From: Clostridia bacterium
GTDB lineage: Bacteria; Bacillota_A; Clostridia; Christensenellales; Aristaeellaceae
Reading direction: 5' to 3'
Assembly (NCBI GenBank): GCA_017397695.1
Contig: JAFQIF010000113.1
Coordinates: 1-10,284, forward strand
Length of the DNA: 10,284 bases
This document shows, piece by piece, positions 1 to 6,830 of the stretch. The notes beneath the pieces were generated by a model. The model did no database searches, was not told where the DNA came from, and saw nothing but the letters and a program-made list of their open reading frames with translations. The position numbers and the translations under genes were made by a program. Each line of letters begins with the position of its first letter. Within the stretch, counting starts at the first letter, position 1.

Positions 1-84
1 GCGTTCTTCTTGATTCTGTATCGTTTTCAAGGATCATGTCGCTTGCTCAAGCCTCTTTGTTTAAGTGTCTTGCTCGCGGCGACT
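1..84 (-). other. Probable rRNA operon leader (5' end; 16S beyond window edge)
   Basis: On the minus strand this is the transcribed stretch after the strong promoter at 91-119. It contains CCTTGAAAACGATACAG (about 18-34), which resembles the 'CTTTGAAAACTGAACA' phrase common in Bacillota just upstream of 16S rRNA. There is no convincing reading frame. A short GCTTG/CAAGC inverted repeat lies at 41-52. The rRNA assignment is inference from the promoter quality and the leader phrase, because the 16S gene itself would lie left of base 1. Confidence 0.6.
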
Positions 85-90
85 TGATGT

Positions 91-119
91 ATTATACACG
101 CACCCCGTTCCTTTGTCAA
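91..119 (-). promoter_or_regulatory. Perfect-consensus sigma-A promoter, probably of an rRNA operon
   Basis: Reading the minus strand, TTGACA (119-114) is followed by a 17-base spacer and TATAAT (96-91). Both hexamers match consensus exactly. Transcription would start near base 84 and run leftwards out of the window. The upstream side (120-172) is a run of A-tracts on this strand, as in UP elements of stable-RNA promoters. This is the strongest promoter visible in the window. Confidence 0.85.
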
Positions 120-172
120 CACCTTTTTTCAACTTTTTTCATTTTTCTTTTTTACCTGTTCCATCTAGCGAA
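120..172 (-). promoter_or_regulatory. A-tract UP-element-like region between divergent promoters
   Basis: On the minus strand this stretch has several A-runs of 5-6 bases, spaced roughly one helical turn apart, directly upstream of the TTGACA box. That is the usual placement of an UP element contacted by RNA polymerase alpha subunits. The same 53 bases separate it from the -35 of the divergent plus-strand promoter at 173, so the two promoters may influence each other. The UP role is inferred from composition and position. Confidence 0.5.
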
Positions 173-201
173 TTGCGCTTTTTCTGGTGCAATGCTATAA
201 T
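173..201 (+). promoter_or_regulatory. Sigma-A promoter of the ParB-like/BMP - phosphoesterase operon
   Basis: TTGCGC (173-178), a 17-base spacer and a consensus TATAAT (196-201) predict a start near 208 and a leader of about 48 bases. The Shine-Dalgarno AAAGGAG at 241-247 lies 8 bases before the ATG at 256. No other promoter is apparent before the two-gene unit. Confidence 0.75.
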
Positions 202-255
202 GGTCATATATATGTTACCGATATCATCCTGTCCTTACGGAAAGGAGCGCTGTAT

Positions 256-2178
256 ATGGCCATTGAACACTACCTGCACGCGCAGAAGAAGGGCCTGAAG
301 CTCAACCACACGCTTCAGGCCAAAGGCGAGGACACCACGCTGCCCGTGCTCAGCGAAATCGTACCCGAGCTCAACCGCCTCACGCAGGCGCCGCTCGGCC
401 TGGTTCAGATTCCGCTCAAAGATATAGAAGGAACAGCCACGCGCGGGCGCACCACAGCCTTCGCGCGCAATTTCATGCCGCTGCTTGATTCCACCTCCGA
501 ATTTGCCTACAAATGGCATACGCTTTATGACAATGTCATTGTCAACGGTCTGCGTGAGCCGATCATCGCCTACGAATACTACAACCGCTATTATGTCGTG
601 GAGGGCAACAAGCGCGTCAGCGTCATGCGTACGCTTGACGCTGTGAGCATCGAAGCCAACGTTACCCGTGTTCTGCCCGAGCCTGAGGATTCTGAGCGCT
701 ATCGCGTCTATCAGGAGTTCCTACAGTTCTATGCCGACAGCAGAATCAACTTCATCCATTTTGCTCGCGAGGGAAGTTATAAGCGTTTCTATGCCGCACT
801 CGGCAAAACGCCCGGCGACAAATGGACCGCCGACGAGGTCACCGATCTGCACTCCTGCTATCACCGTTTTGCGCAGGCCTATGACCACCCAAAAAATCCG
901 CTTTCCACAGCCGACGCTTTCCTGAAATACATTGAGATGTTCGGTTATGCGGAGAGCCTGGATTTCACGCCCGCCCAGTTTGAGCAGAAGATTGTCAAGG
1001 TGTGGCCCGAATTCGTGGTCGCCGCCGCCGGCAAGCCTGCCGCGCTGCTCAATCAGCCTGCAGAAAAGCAGCAGACGCTGCTCAATTCCGTGCTGCGGCG
1101 CGCGCCTAATCCGCTTCGCTGCGCATTCGTCTACAATCATGCACCGCTCGTCGGCGGATGGACATATGGCCACGAACTCGGCCGCAAAGCGCTGGAAAAC
1201 ACATTCGGCTCCCGCATTCAGACCACGACGCGTGAAAACGTCTCGCCGCAGGAGGCTTCCAGCGTCATCGACGAGTTGGCGCGCGAGGGCTATCACGTGA
1301 TCTTCACAGCCTCTCCCGTGCTGCTGGATGCCTGCATCAAGCAGTCCATCGTGCATCCCGAGGTCAAGATCCTCAATTGCTCGCTGCTGGCAAGCTATCA
1401 CAACGTCCGTTCCTATTATCTGCGCATCTTTGAGGCCAAATTCATCCTGGGCGCGATCGCAGGTGCCATGAGCGACGACAACCGCATCGGCTACATCGCC
1501 GATTATCCGATCTACGGCGTACCCGCATCCATCAATGCATTCGCCCTCGGCGCGCAGATGACCAATCCGCGTGCGATGGTCTATCTGAAGTGGTCCTCTC
1601 TGCTGGGTTCCTGCCCCGAGGACGAGCTGAACGCCTGCGGCGTACACATCATCTCCAATCGCGACATCAGCGCCCCGCGCATGGAATCGCGCGAATTCGG
1701 CCTGTATCATGAAAAGGGCGGCGTGATCCACAATCTGGCCATGCCAATCTGGAATTGGGAGAAGGTTTATGAGGGTATCGCCCGCAGCATTCTCTCCGGC
1801 GCATGGGAAGAGGACGCCAGCAGCCACTCCGACCGCGCGCTGAGCTATTTCATGGGCATGTCCACCGATGCCATCGATCTGCTGTGCTCCAAACGCATCC
1901 CGCCGCGCGTGCGTCGCCTGGTCGATCTGCTGCACGAGCGCATCCGCGCCGGCGCGTTCCTGCCGTTTGTCGGGCCGATCGTCGATCAGAGCGGCGTGAC
2001 CCGCGTGGAGCAGGATGTTGTGCTGACCCCGGAGGAGATCATTCGCATGGACTATCTCGCCGAGAACGTCATCGGCCGCATTCCCAGGATCGACGAACTG
2101 AGCGACATCGCCAAGGCACTTGTCTCCATACAGGGCGTGCGAAACGACGAGGACAGCAAATCTGGTGACGCGATATGA
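256..2178 (+). CDS. ParB-like/BMP-domain fusion protein, cytosolic
   Basis: This 640-residue protein joins two domains. Residues about 49-127 look like a ParB/sulfiredoxin fold: IPLKDI near 52-57 and, at 98-127, a GLREPI...VVEGNKR stretch that aligns with the ParB 'GLLQPI...AGERR' box. Residues about 287-610 are a BMP/PnrA-type (basic membrane protein, periplasmic-binding-fold) ligand domain with GGWTYGHELGRKALE at 300-314, VIFTAS at 348-353 and FLPFVGPIVDQSG at 568-580. BMP proteins normally are secreted lipoproteins binding nucleosides, but here there is no signal peptide or lipobox, so the product should be cytosolic. The start at 256 has AAAGGAG 8 bases upstream; an in-frame ATG at 187 lies inside the promoter. 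The stop overlaps the next gene by 4 bases (ATGA). It would commonly be labelled a BMP family ABC transporter substrate-binding protein, but no permease or ATPase is nearby. An intracellular nucleoside-like sensor is more plausible; the ligand and output are unknown. Confidence 0.85.
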   Translation: MAIEHYLHAQKKGLKLNHTLQAKGEDTTLPVLSEIVPELNRLTQAPLGLVQIPLKDIEGTATRGRTTAFARNFMPLLDSTSEFAYKWHTLYDNVIVNGLREPIIAYEYYNRYYVVEGNKRVSVMRTLDAVSIEANVTRVLPEPEDSERYRVYQEFLQFYADSRINFIHFAREGSYKRFYAALGKTPGDKWTADEVTDLHSCYHRFAQAYDHPKNPLSTADAFLKYIEMFGYAESLDFTPAQFEQKIVKVWPEFVVAAAGKPAALLNQPAEKQQTLLNSVLRRAPNPLRCAFVYNHAPLVGGWTYGHELGRKALENTFGSRIQTTTRENVSPQEASSVIDELAREGYHVIFTASPVLLDACIKQSIVHPEVKILNCSLLASYHNVRSYYLRIFEAKFILGAIAGAMSDDNRIGYIADYPIYGVPASINAFALGAQMTNPRAMVYLKWSSLLGSCPEDELNACGVHIISNRDISAPRMESREFGLYHEKGGVIHNLAMPIWNWEKVYEGIARSILSGAWEEDASSHSDRALSYFMGMSTDAIDLLCSKRIPPRVRRLVDLLHERIRAGAFLPFVGPIVDQSGVTRVEQDVVLTPEEIIRMDYLAENVIGRIPRIDELSDIAKALVSIQGVRNDEDSKSGDAI

Positions 2179-2771
2179 GGATTCTGATTCTGGCCGATCA
2201 GGCCGAGCCCACGCTGTGGGAATATCTGGACAGGCGCAAGCTCGAAGGGATCGATCTGATCCTCTCCTGCGGCGATCTGCCTGCCAGCTATCTATCCTTC
2301 CTCACTTGCTTTACCTATGCGCCGATCCTTTACGTACACGGCAATCACGACGCTCGCTACGCACAGAATCCGCCCGAGGGATGCGTCTGCATCGAAGACC
2401 AGATCTACGTTCACAACGGCGTGCGCATCCTCGGGCTGGGCGGCAGCATGCGCTATCGGAAAGCGCCGCACATGTACACAGAGCGTGAAATGCAAAAGCG
2501 TGTCAAAAAACTACGCTTCCAGCTCTGGCGGCGCAAGGGGTTTGATATCCTGCTGACCCATTCGCCCGCCTATCAGCTCGGCGACAGCGACGACTTAGCG
2601 CATACCGGCTTCCAGATATTCAACGATCTGATTGACAAGTACCACCCCAAAGCCATTGTGCACGGGCATGTGCACCAGAGCTACACGCACGATTTCAAAC
2701 GCATCCTTCAGCGCGGGGAGACACTGGCGATCAATGCGTTCGGACATTACATCTGGGATGTGGACATTTAA
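2175..2771 (+). CDS. Calcineurin-like metallophosphoesterase family protein
   Basis: A 198-residue protein with the ordered metal-binding motifs of calcineurin-like phosphoesterases: D8 in strand 1, GD at 33-34, GNHD at 56-59, THSP at 128-131 and GHVH at 164-167. Motif I is normally DxH; here it reads D8-Q9-A10, so the motif-I histidine is absent, which is a family variation or a change in metal site geometry. It is about the usual size of a stand-alone enzyme of this superfamily, whose substrates range from phosphodiesters to nucleotides. It is predicted to be soluble and cytosolic. Its ATG overlaps the stop of the upstream ParB-like/BMP gene (ATGA), implying translational coupling and a shared function. 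The substrate cannot be read from sequence; a nucleotide or second messenger tied to the BMP ligand is speculation. A terminator follows immediately. Confidence 0.9.
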   Translation: MRILILADQAEPTLWEYLDRRKLEGIDLILSCGDLPASYLSFLTCFTYAPILYVHGNHDARYAQNPPEGCVCIEDQIYVHNGVRILGLGGSMRYRKAPHMYTEREMQKRVKKLRFQLWRRKGFDILLTHSPAYQLGDSDDLAHTGFQIFNDLIDKYHPKAIVHGHVHQSYTHDFKRILQRGETLAINAFGHYIWDVDI

Positions 2772-2797
2772 AAAAAGGGCTTGCGCCCTTTTTTATT
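2771..2797. terminator. Bidirectional Rho-independent terminator
   Basis: AAAAAA-GGGC-TTGC-GCCC-TTTTTT: the 4-bp GC core is flanked by A and T runs that extend the stem and provide a U-tract on either strand. It begins on the last base of the phosphoesterase stop codon. It can also end leftward transcription from the convergent gene at 2888-3493. Confidence 0.85.
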
Positions 2798-2808
2798 TGG
2801 GAATATGC

Positions 2809-2880
2809 CGGGCTGCTGCCCGAACCCGTATGAGGGACATGGTCCCTCATACACCCTTCTTCGCTTCGCGGCGGTTTCAA
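2809..2880 (+). repeat. Two-hairpin intergenic repeat, copy 1
   Basis: Hairpin 1 is CGGGC-TGCT-GCCCG (2809-2822). Hairpin 2 is the perfect 10-bp stem TATGAGGGAC-ATG-GTCCCTCATA (2829-2851). It is followed by ACCCTTCTTCGCTTCGCGGCGGTTT (about 2852-2876). The same order (hairpin 1, ACC-rich linker, hairpin 2, ACCC, TTCGCTTTGCGG, GTTT) recurs on the minus strand at 8338-8414 and in altered form at 6831-6991. The copy lies between convergent genes, just after the terminator. Confidence 0.75.
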
Positions 2881-2887
2881 ACAAGCT

Positions 2888-3493
2888 TCAGGTTTTGAGA
2901 ATATCGACTTTTTCAATCAGGCGGTGCCCCTGACCTGCCGGCGATGTGATGGACAGTGCTGCATCCACCACGGCTGCGTTGGACGCAATACGGCGAACAA
3001 GCCCAGCGCGGTCATCATAGCGATCCGGCGCAGAGAGCGGCGCAAAGCGCAGCGGAACGGCGGCATGATACGCCAACAAGTCCGGCAGCGACGCTTCATC
3101 CTGCGGACGCAGCCACAGCCTTGCCGCCTGCGAATCGCCTGCAAGGCGCAGCGTCAGATAACGCAGGAGTGTCCCGGAGGCGACCGCTGTTTCCTCCGAT
3201 GTTTCCAGCACATCCGCCTGCGGCAGACGCAGTTCCAGCTGAATCACACCATCCGGCCAGAGCAGCGCATAACAGCTCTCCTGCGGTTCCAGACACGCAA
3301 TTTGTCCCTCTTTCAGAACCAGTTTCGCTGTCAGCGGCACGCTTGCAGCACCAAAGCAAAACATCTGGATGTATACTTCTGCGTTATTTCCAACAGGAAA
3401 TGCCTGCCCTTCCCGCTCCATCGGGCCGCAAAACTGTCCGTTCACATACAAAATCCCATGTGCTGCGCATTCGATCAGCAATGTCCGATACAT
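2888..3493 (-). CDS. Hypothetical protein, 201 residues
   Basis: I do not recognise this protein. The start at 3493 is supported by GAGGTGGGGG just upstream, and the frame is open over its full length with codon composition like its neighbours. Residues 1-95 look beta-rich: alternating hydrophobic stretches, YVNGQFCGP at 16-24, and five cysteines (9, 22, 46, 67, 74). Residues about 105-201 begin with a helix-like LLRYLTLRLAG and end in strand-like segments, loosely reminiscent of an NTF2-like layout, but that is a guess. No signal peptide or membrane segment is seen. It is isolated by a terminator upstream (3542-3582) and another beyond its stop (2771-2797), so it is probably monocistronic. 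Its function is unknown. Confidence 0.75.
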   Translation of the reverse strand: MYRTLLIECAAHGILYVNGQFCGPMEREGQAFPVGNNAEVYIQMFCFGAASVPLTAKLVLKEGQIACLEPQESCYALLWPDGVIQLELRLPQADVLETSEETAVASGTLLRYLTLRLAGDSQAARLWLRPQDEASLPDLLAYHAAVPLRFAPLSAPDRYDDRAGLVRRIASNAAVVDAALSITSPAGQGHRLIEKVDILKT

Positions 3494-3541
3494 GCCCCCA
3501 CCTCAGCGTATATATATGCGCGCCATATCACAGCCATACGC

Positions 3542-3582
3542 AAAAGAGCGTCTTTTCTCTTCACGAGAAAAGACGCTCTTTT
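3542..3582. terminator. Long perfect hairpin terminator after dgoK
   Basis: A perfect 18-bp stem, AAAAGAGCGTCTTTTCTC (3542-3559) with its exact complement at 3565-3582, and a TTCAC loop. It ends in TTTT on either strand. It lies 18 bases past the dgoK stop on the minus strand and about 50 bases before the start of the unrecognised gene, so it separates these two same-strand genes. Confidence 0.8.
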
Positions 3583-3599
3583 CAGGATAATCTTGAAAA

Positions 3600-4583
3600 T
3601 CAGAACGCAATCTCCAGCACGCCCTCAAGGCCCATCTTCGCAGACAGTTCGGCAGGCACCTGATGCGCCTCACCGGCCTCCAGCGCTTCCATCACATCAC
3701 AGAAGCACTGCTGCAGCGGCGCTTTGCCTGCGATATATGCTTCAACATTCTCATCGTCACCCACGAAGGACTGCATCGCCTGCACATCCAGCGCCAGGAC
3801 CGCGCCCAGCAGATAGCTCTGCAGCTTCGCCTTGTCCTTACCGCCCAGCGTACTCAGAATGCGGCCTGCAAACGCTGCGCGGCCCAGACCGCTGACCGCG
3901 CACTCGCGCGCGCCGGCCTTGGCGTATTCGCTGTCGTATTCGTCGGCATTCACAAAGCTGTGGCCAACGGCCTCGGCGATGATCGTATGATGGGTGACCG
4001 CATCAAGCATCTCGCCGGAGATGGAAGTCATACAGCCGAGGATCCTGCCTTCGGCGTCCATGGAAACGAACTTGTTGTGCGTGCCCGGAAGGACGAACAT
4101 CGCCGCGCCGCGCGGCTTCACAATCTTATACAGGCCGACAGCCTCGACCTCCTCGCCGCGCATCATGTCCATACCGGAGAAATTCTCCAGATCGACCGGA
4201 CCGGCGAAATTGCGCACGCCGGGAATGAACGCGATCGGGAAGGGCGCGATGTCCTCAAACACCTTCTCCTGCATCGCCGCGCGAAGCTCCGCCGCGCCCG
4301 CCGGGGCCGGCACATGCGGGATCTCCAAAAGGCCCAGCGCACTGGTAATCATGCCGGAGGCTACACACTTTTCGACGTCCTCTTTGGTGTAGCCGTTCTT
4401 GGAAAGCACTGCTTCGATGCTCTCGCGCAGCATCGTGCGCAGGCGGCCGTTGTGACCGTCGATGGAGGTATGGCGAACGCCGCCCTCCGCCTTAACGGCG
4501 CCGAGCTTATTTTTGTTTTCATCCAACAGGGTTACACGCAGGTTGGTCGTGCCGCAGTCGACAACGAGAAAACACTTGCTCAT
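3600..4583 (-). CDS. dgoK: 2-dehydro-3-deoxygalactonokinase (DgoK)
   Basis: A 327-residue sugar-acid kinase of the DgoK family, which phosphorylates 2-keto-3-deoxygalactonate at C6 using ATP in the De Ley-Doudoroff galactonate pathway. Visible motifs are the N-terminal phosphate loop DCGTTNLRV (9-17), MRGEEVEAVG (141-150) and LPGTHNKFV (165-173), followed by ISGEM (188-192). The length matches the family. I chose the start at 4583 because GGGAGG lies 7 bases upstream; a longer in-frame start at 4598 falls inside the aldolase gene and lacks family residues. Its ATG overlaps the stop of the aldolase gene (ATGA), so the two are co-translated. The product of this kinase is the substrate of that aldolase. 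The family call is firm; the exact sugar-acid substrate rests on homology. Confidence 0.92.
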   Translation of the reverse strand: MSKCFLVVDCGTTNLRVTLLDENKNKLGAVKAEGGVRHTSIDGHNGRLRTMLRESIEAVLSKNGYTKEDVEKCVASGMITSALGLLEIPHVPAPAGAAELRAAMQEKVFEDIAPFPIAFIPGVRNFAGPVDLENFSGMDMMRGEEVEAVGLYKIVKPRGAAMFVLPGTHNKFVSMDAEGRILGCMTSISGEMLDAVTHHTIIAEAVGHSFVNADEYDSEYAKAGARECAVSGLGRAAFAGRILSTLGGKDKAKLQSYLLGAVLALDVQAMQSFVGDDENVEAYIAGKAPLQQCFCDVMEALEAGEAHQVPAELSAKMGLEGVLEIAF

Positions 4584-5248
4584 TTTGCCGCCTCCCATGC
4601 CTTGATGGCGTCCGTGAACGCCCTGGCGCGCTCCTCGATGGCCGCGTCGTCACCGCTCTTGACGGCCTTGGCCAGCACCAGCGGGCCGCCCACACCGAAG
4701 CCGCACACGCCCGCGTCCAGATACTCGCCCACGTTTTCCGGCTTCACGCCGCCCACGGCGCTCATTGGGATATGCTTGAGCGGACCGCGAACAGCCTTGA
4801 TATAGCCCAAGCCCAGCTCACCCGCCGGGAAGAGCTTGACGATATCCGCACCCATGTCATAGGCCGCAACAATCTCGGTCGGGGTCAGCGCGCCCGGCAT
4901 GGACACCATGCCCAGCTGCTTGCTGCGGCGGATGACCGCCATATCGACATTCGGAGAGATGACCAGGCATGCGCCCGCATCATACGCCGCTTCAACCTCT
5001 TCTACTGTCAGCGTCGTGCCGCAGCCCACCAGCACCTGATCGCCAAACTTTTCCACCGTACGGCGGATCTTTTCGGCATTTGCCTTCACGCAGTCCGGCT
5101 CGGCATGATCAAACGTGAATTCCAGAATGCGTACGCCGCCGCGCACAAGCGCGCCGACCACGCCGTCGATGCGATCCATCGGCACGCCGCGCAGAATCGC
5201 GACCAGCTTTTCTTCCTGAATGCGCGCGAGAACTTCTTCATGAGTCAT
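4580..5248 (-). CDS. eda: KDPG/KDPGal aldolase (2-dehydro-3-deoxy-6-phospho-sugar acid aldolase)
   Basis: A 222-residue class I aldolase of the KDPG family, cleaving 2-keto-3-deoxy-6-phospho-gluconate or -galactonate to pyruvate and glyceraldehyde 3-phosphate. Visible elements are VAILRG at 16-21, the catalytic glutamate E43 in ILEFTF, the phosphate/substrate segment VGCGTT (74-79), SPN at 98-100, and the Schiff-base lysine K138 in DIVKLFPAG. AVGGV at 164-168 and GFGVGG at 183-188 form the C-terminal phosphate site. AAAGGA lies about 9 bases before the ATG at 5248. It overlaps dgoK by 4 bases, which favours the galactonate branch (the role called DgoA elsewhere) over the gluconate branch. No galactonate dehydratase, transporter or regulator is present in this window. 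Confidence 0.93.
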   Translation of the reverse strand: MTHEEVLARIQEEKLVAILRGVPMDRIDGVVGALVRGGVRILEFTFDHAEPDCVKANAEKIRRTVEKFGDQVLVGCGTTLTVEEVEAAYDAGACLVISPNVDMAVIRRSKQLGMVSMPGALTPTEIVAAYDMGADIVKLFPAGELGLGYIKAVRGPLKHIPMSAVGGVKPENVGEYLDAGVCGFGVGGPLVLAKAVKSGDDAAIEERARAFTDAIKAWEAAK

Positions 5249-5294
5249 GGCAGTTCATCCTTTCTTGATATCATCGAAACCCCAGGGATACTCA

Positions 5295-5312
5295 AAGGGA
5301 CCACGGTCCCTT
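5295..5312. repeat. Palindrome AAGGGACC-AC-GGTCCCTT upstream of the aldolase gene
   Basis: A perfect 8-bp inverted repeat lies 47 bases upstream of the aldolase start. Its core GGGAC...GTCCC matches hairpin 2 of the two-hairpin repeats elsewhere in the window, so it may be a decayed copy. The flanks do not clearly match the other copies. A transcription-factor operator for the aldolase-kinase operon is the alternative. Confidence 0.5.
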
Positions 5313-5363
5313 CGAATACAATCCCCCGGAGCGACATGTGCGGTCCGAGGAACGGATGCAATC

Positions 5364-5394
5364 CGCTGCAAGAATGCAAAGCGGGCTTGCAGCG
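5364..5394. repeat. Stem-loop directly after the dipeptidase stop codon
   Basis: CGCTGCAAG (5364-5372) pairs exactly with CTTGCAGCG (5386-5394) around a 13-base loop, and abuts the minus-strand stop codon at 5395. It could act as a transcript-end structure, but no U-tract follows on the minus strand, so I do not call it an intrinsic terminator. Confidence 0.55.
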
Positions 5395-6774
5395 TTATGC
5401 GCACAGCGCCACGATGGCATACGCGTAGATGCGTGCAGCCTTGATATAGTTGGCCACATCGATGCACTCGTTCGCCTGGTGCGCCAGTTCCGGCTCGCCC
5501 GGGAACATCATGCCAAACGCCACGCCCTCCTTGAGATGGCGGGCATACGTGCCGCCGCCGATGGCGAAAGGCTTGCCGTTGGTGCCGGTAATGCCGTTGT
5601 AGACGGCCATCAGCTTGGTCACCAGCTCGCTGCTCGCAGGCACATGGTGCGGATGGCTCGCATGGCACGGCTCCATCACAAAGCCTGCCGGAGCAAGGCG
5701 CTTGGCCACGGTGCCGGTTACAGTCTTGTCATCAAAGAAAACCGGATAGCGGCAGTCAAACGTCACAGAGATCTTGCCATCCTCGACAAAGAGCAGACCC
5801 AGGTTAATCGTCAGCGGGCCGGAAACGGCGTCGCTGCCCGCGATGCCCAGGTTCACGCCGTACGCACCTTCGCCCGCAGCTTCGTCCAGCAGCGCAATCG
5901 GCGCGCCGCCGATACCGAGCTTGAACAGAACGGCAATGAGCATCTTCGCGGCGTTCTTACCCTGATCCGGGGTGGAGGCATGCGCCGGAACGCCGGTGAC
6001 GACGATCTTCGTATTGCCGTCCACCAGTTCGGTTTCAATGGCGCAGTCCTCGTCCTCGACCTCAAAGGCGTCGGCAGCCTGCTCGCGCCAGTCGCCCGCG
6101 AGAACCGCCGCAGCGGTGCCCGGCACGACATTCGGACGGGTGCCGCAGGCGATGGAAATCAAGCGTGCATCGGCCATCTCACCGACCAGCTTCATCTGCA
6201 CGATGCCCTTCTCGGTGTTGATCAGCGGGAACTCGGCGTCCGGGCTGAAGCCCATGTCCGGCAGACCGATCTTCTCCTCGTAGTACTCCAGATCCTGCAT
6301 GCCGCACTCCTCGTCGCAGCCCAGAATCAGGCGGCACGGGCGATGAAGCTCAATGCCCGCATCCAGAATCGCTTTCATCGCAAAGAGCGCAGCCACGCCC
6401 GGGCCCTTGTCGTCGCCTGTGCCGCGGCCGTACATCTTGCCGTCCACAATCTCGGCGCCGTAGGGATCATGATCCCAGCCGTCGCCCTCGGGCACAACGT
6501 CCAGATGCGCCAGCACAGCCAGCGGATCCTCACCCTCGCCGATTTCGGCGTCGCAGGCATAGCCGTCAATGTCGCGCGGCTTCATGCCCAGACGCGCAAT
6601 GTCCGCCATCGCCACATCCAGCGCACGACGAATCTCTGCGCCGAAGGGTGCATTGTCCGCGCTGCGCTCGGCACGCACGCTCGGCACGCGAACCCAGCGC
6701 TGCAGGGTTTCGATCATGTCCTGCTCCAGCGCTGCCAGCGCCGCATCGAGTTTCGGATTAGCCTTGAATTCCAT
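5395..6774 (-). CDS. pepV: M20 family dipeptidase, PepV/Sapep type
   Basis: A 459-residue di-zinc peptidase that hydrolyses dipeptides in the cytosol. Metal and catalytic residues are visible in family order: H90 and D92 in AHLDVVP, the bridging D121 in GRGTGDDKGP, E155-E156 in GCDEECG, D179 in FSPDAEFP, and H432 in ELAHQANE. VPAHAS at 262-267 carries the histidine (H265) that PepV contributes from its lid domain. TEKG at 187-190 is typical of PepV. I placed the start at 6774, with AAGGGGG 8 bases upstream. The reading frame stays open to 6879, but that extension translates repeat DNA (6831-6877) and is not family sequence. The nearest upstream gene, the aminotransferase, ends 219 bases away across an inverted repeat pair, so this gene may have its own promoter, though none is convincing. 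No signal peptide is present. Confidence 0.93.
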   Translation of the reverse strand: MEFKANPKLDAALAALEQDMIETLQRWVRVPSVRAERSADNAPFGAEIRRALDVAMADIARLGMKPRDIDGYACDAEIGEGEDPLAVLAHLDVVPEGDGWDHDPYGAEIVDGKMYGRGTGDDKGPGVAALFAMKAILDAGIELHRPCRLILGCDEECGMQDLEYYEEKIGLPDMGFSPDAEFPLINTEKGIVQMKLVGEMADARLISIACGTRPNVVPGTAAAVLAGDWREQAADAFEVEDEDCAIETELVDGNTKIVVTGVPAHASTPDQGKNAAKMLIAVLFKLGIGGAPIALLDEAAGEGAYGVNLGIAGSDAVSGPLTINLGLLFVEDGKISVTFDCRYPVFFDDKTVTGTVAKRLAPAGFVMEPCHASHPHHVPASSELVTKLMAVYNGITGTNGKPFAIGGGTYARHLKEGVAFGMMFPGEPELAHQANECIDVANYIKAARIYAYAIVALCA

Positions 6775-6830
6775 CGGTAAATCCCCCTTATGTTCATCAA
6801 AAGATTGATTCCATTTCTCAATCAGGGAAC

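Noticed and set aside
65..298. Short plus-strand frame of 77 codons at the left edge
   Set aside because: It crosses two promoters and the true start of the ParB-like/BMP gene, and its translation is low-complexity Phe/Ser/Pro from T-rich DNA.
721..1935. Long minus-strand open frame of about 404 codons opposite the ParB-like/BMP gene
   Set aside because: It lies fully antisense to a gene with clear domain motifs. Its translation is low in recognisable motifs, and it arises from GC-rich third-position bias.
3663..4805. Plus-strand open frame of about 380 codons opposite dgoK and the aldolase
   Set aside because: It spans two real overlapping genes on the other strand and shows no motif of its own.
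5338..6780. Long plus-strand open frame of about 480 codons opposite pepV
   Set aside because: It is antisense to an intact M20 peptidase with all metal ligands, has no ribosome binding site, and its composition is rich in His, Arg and Ala, typical of shadow frames.
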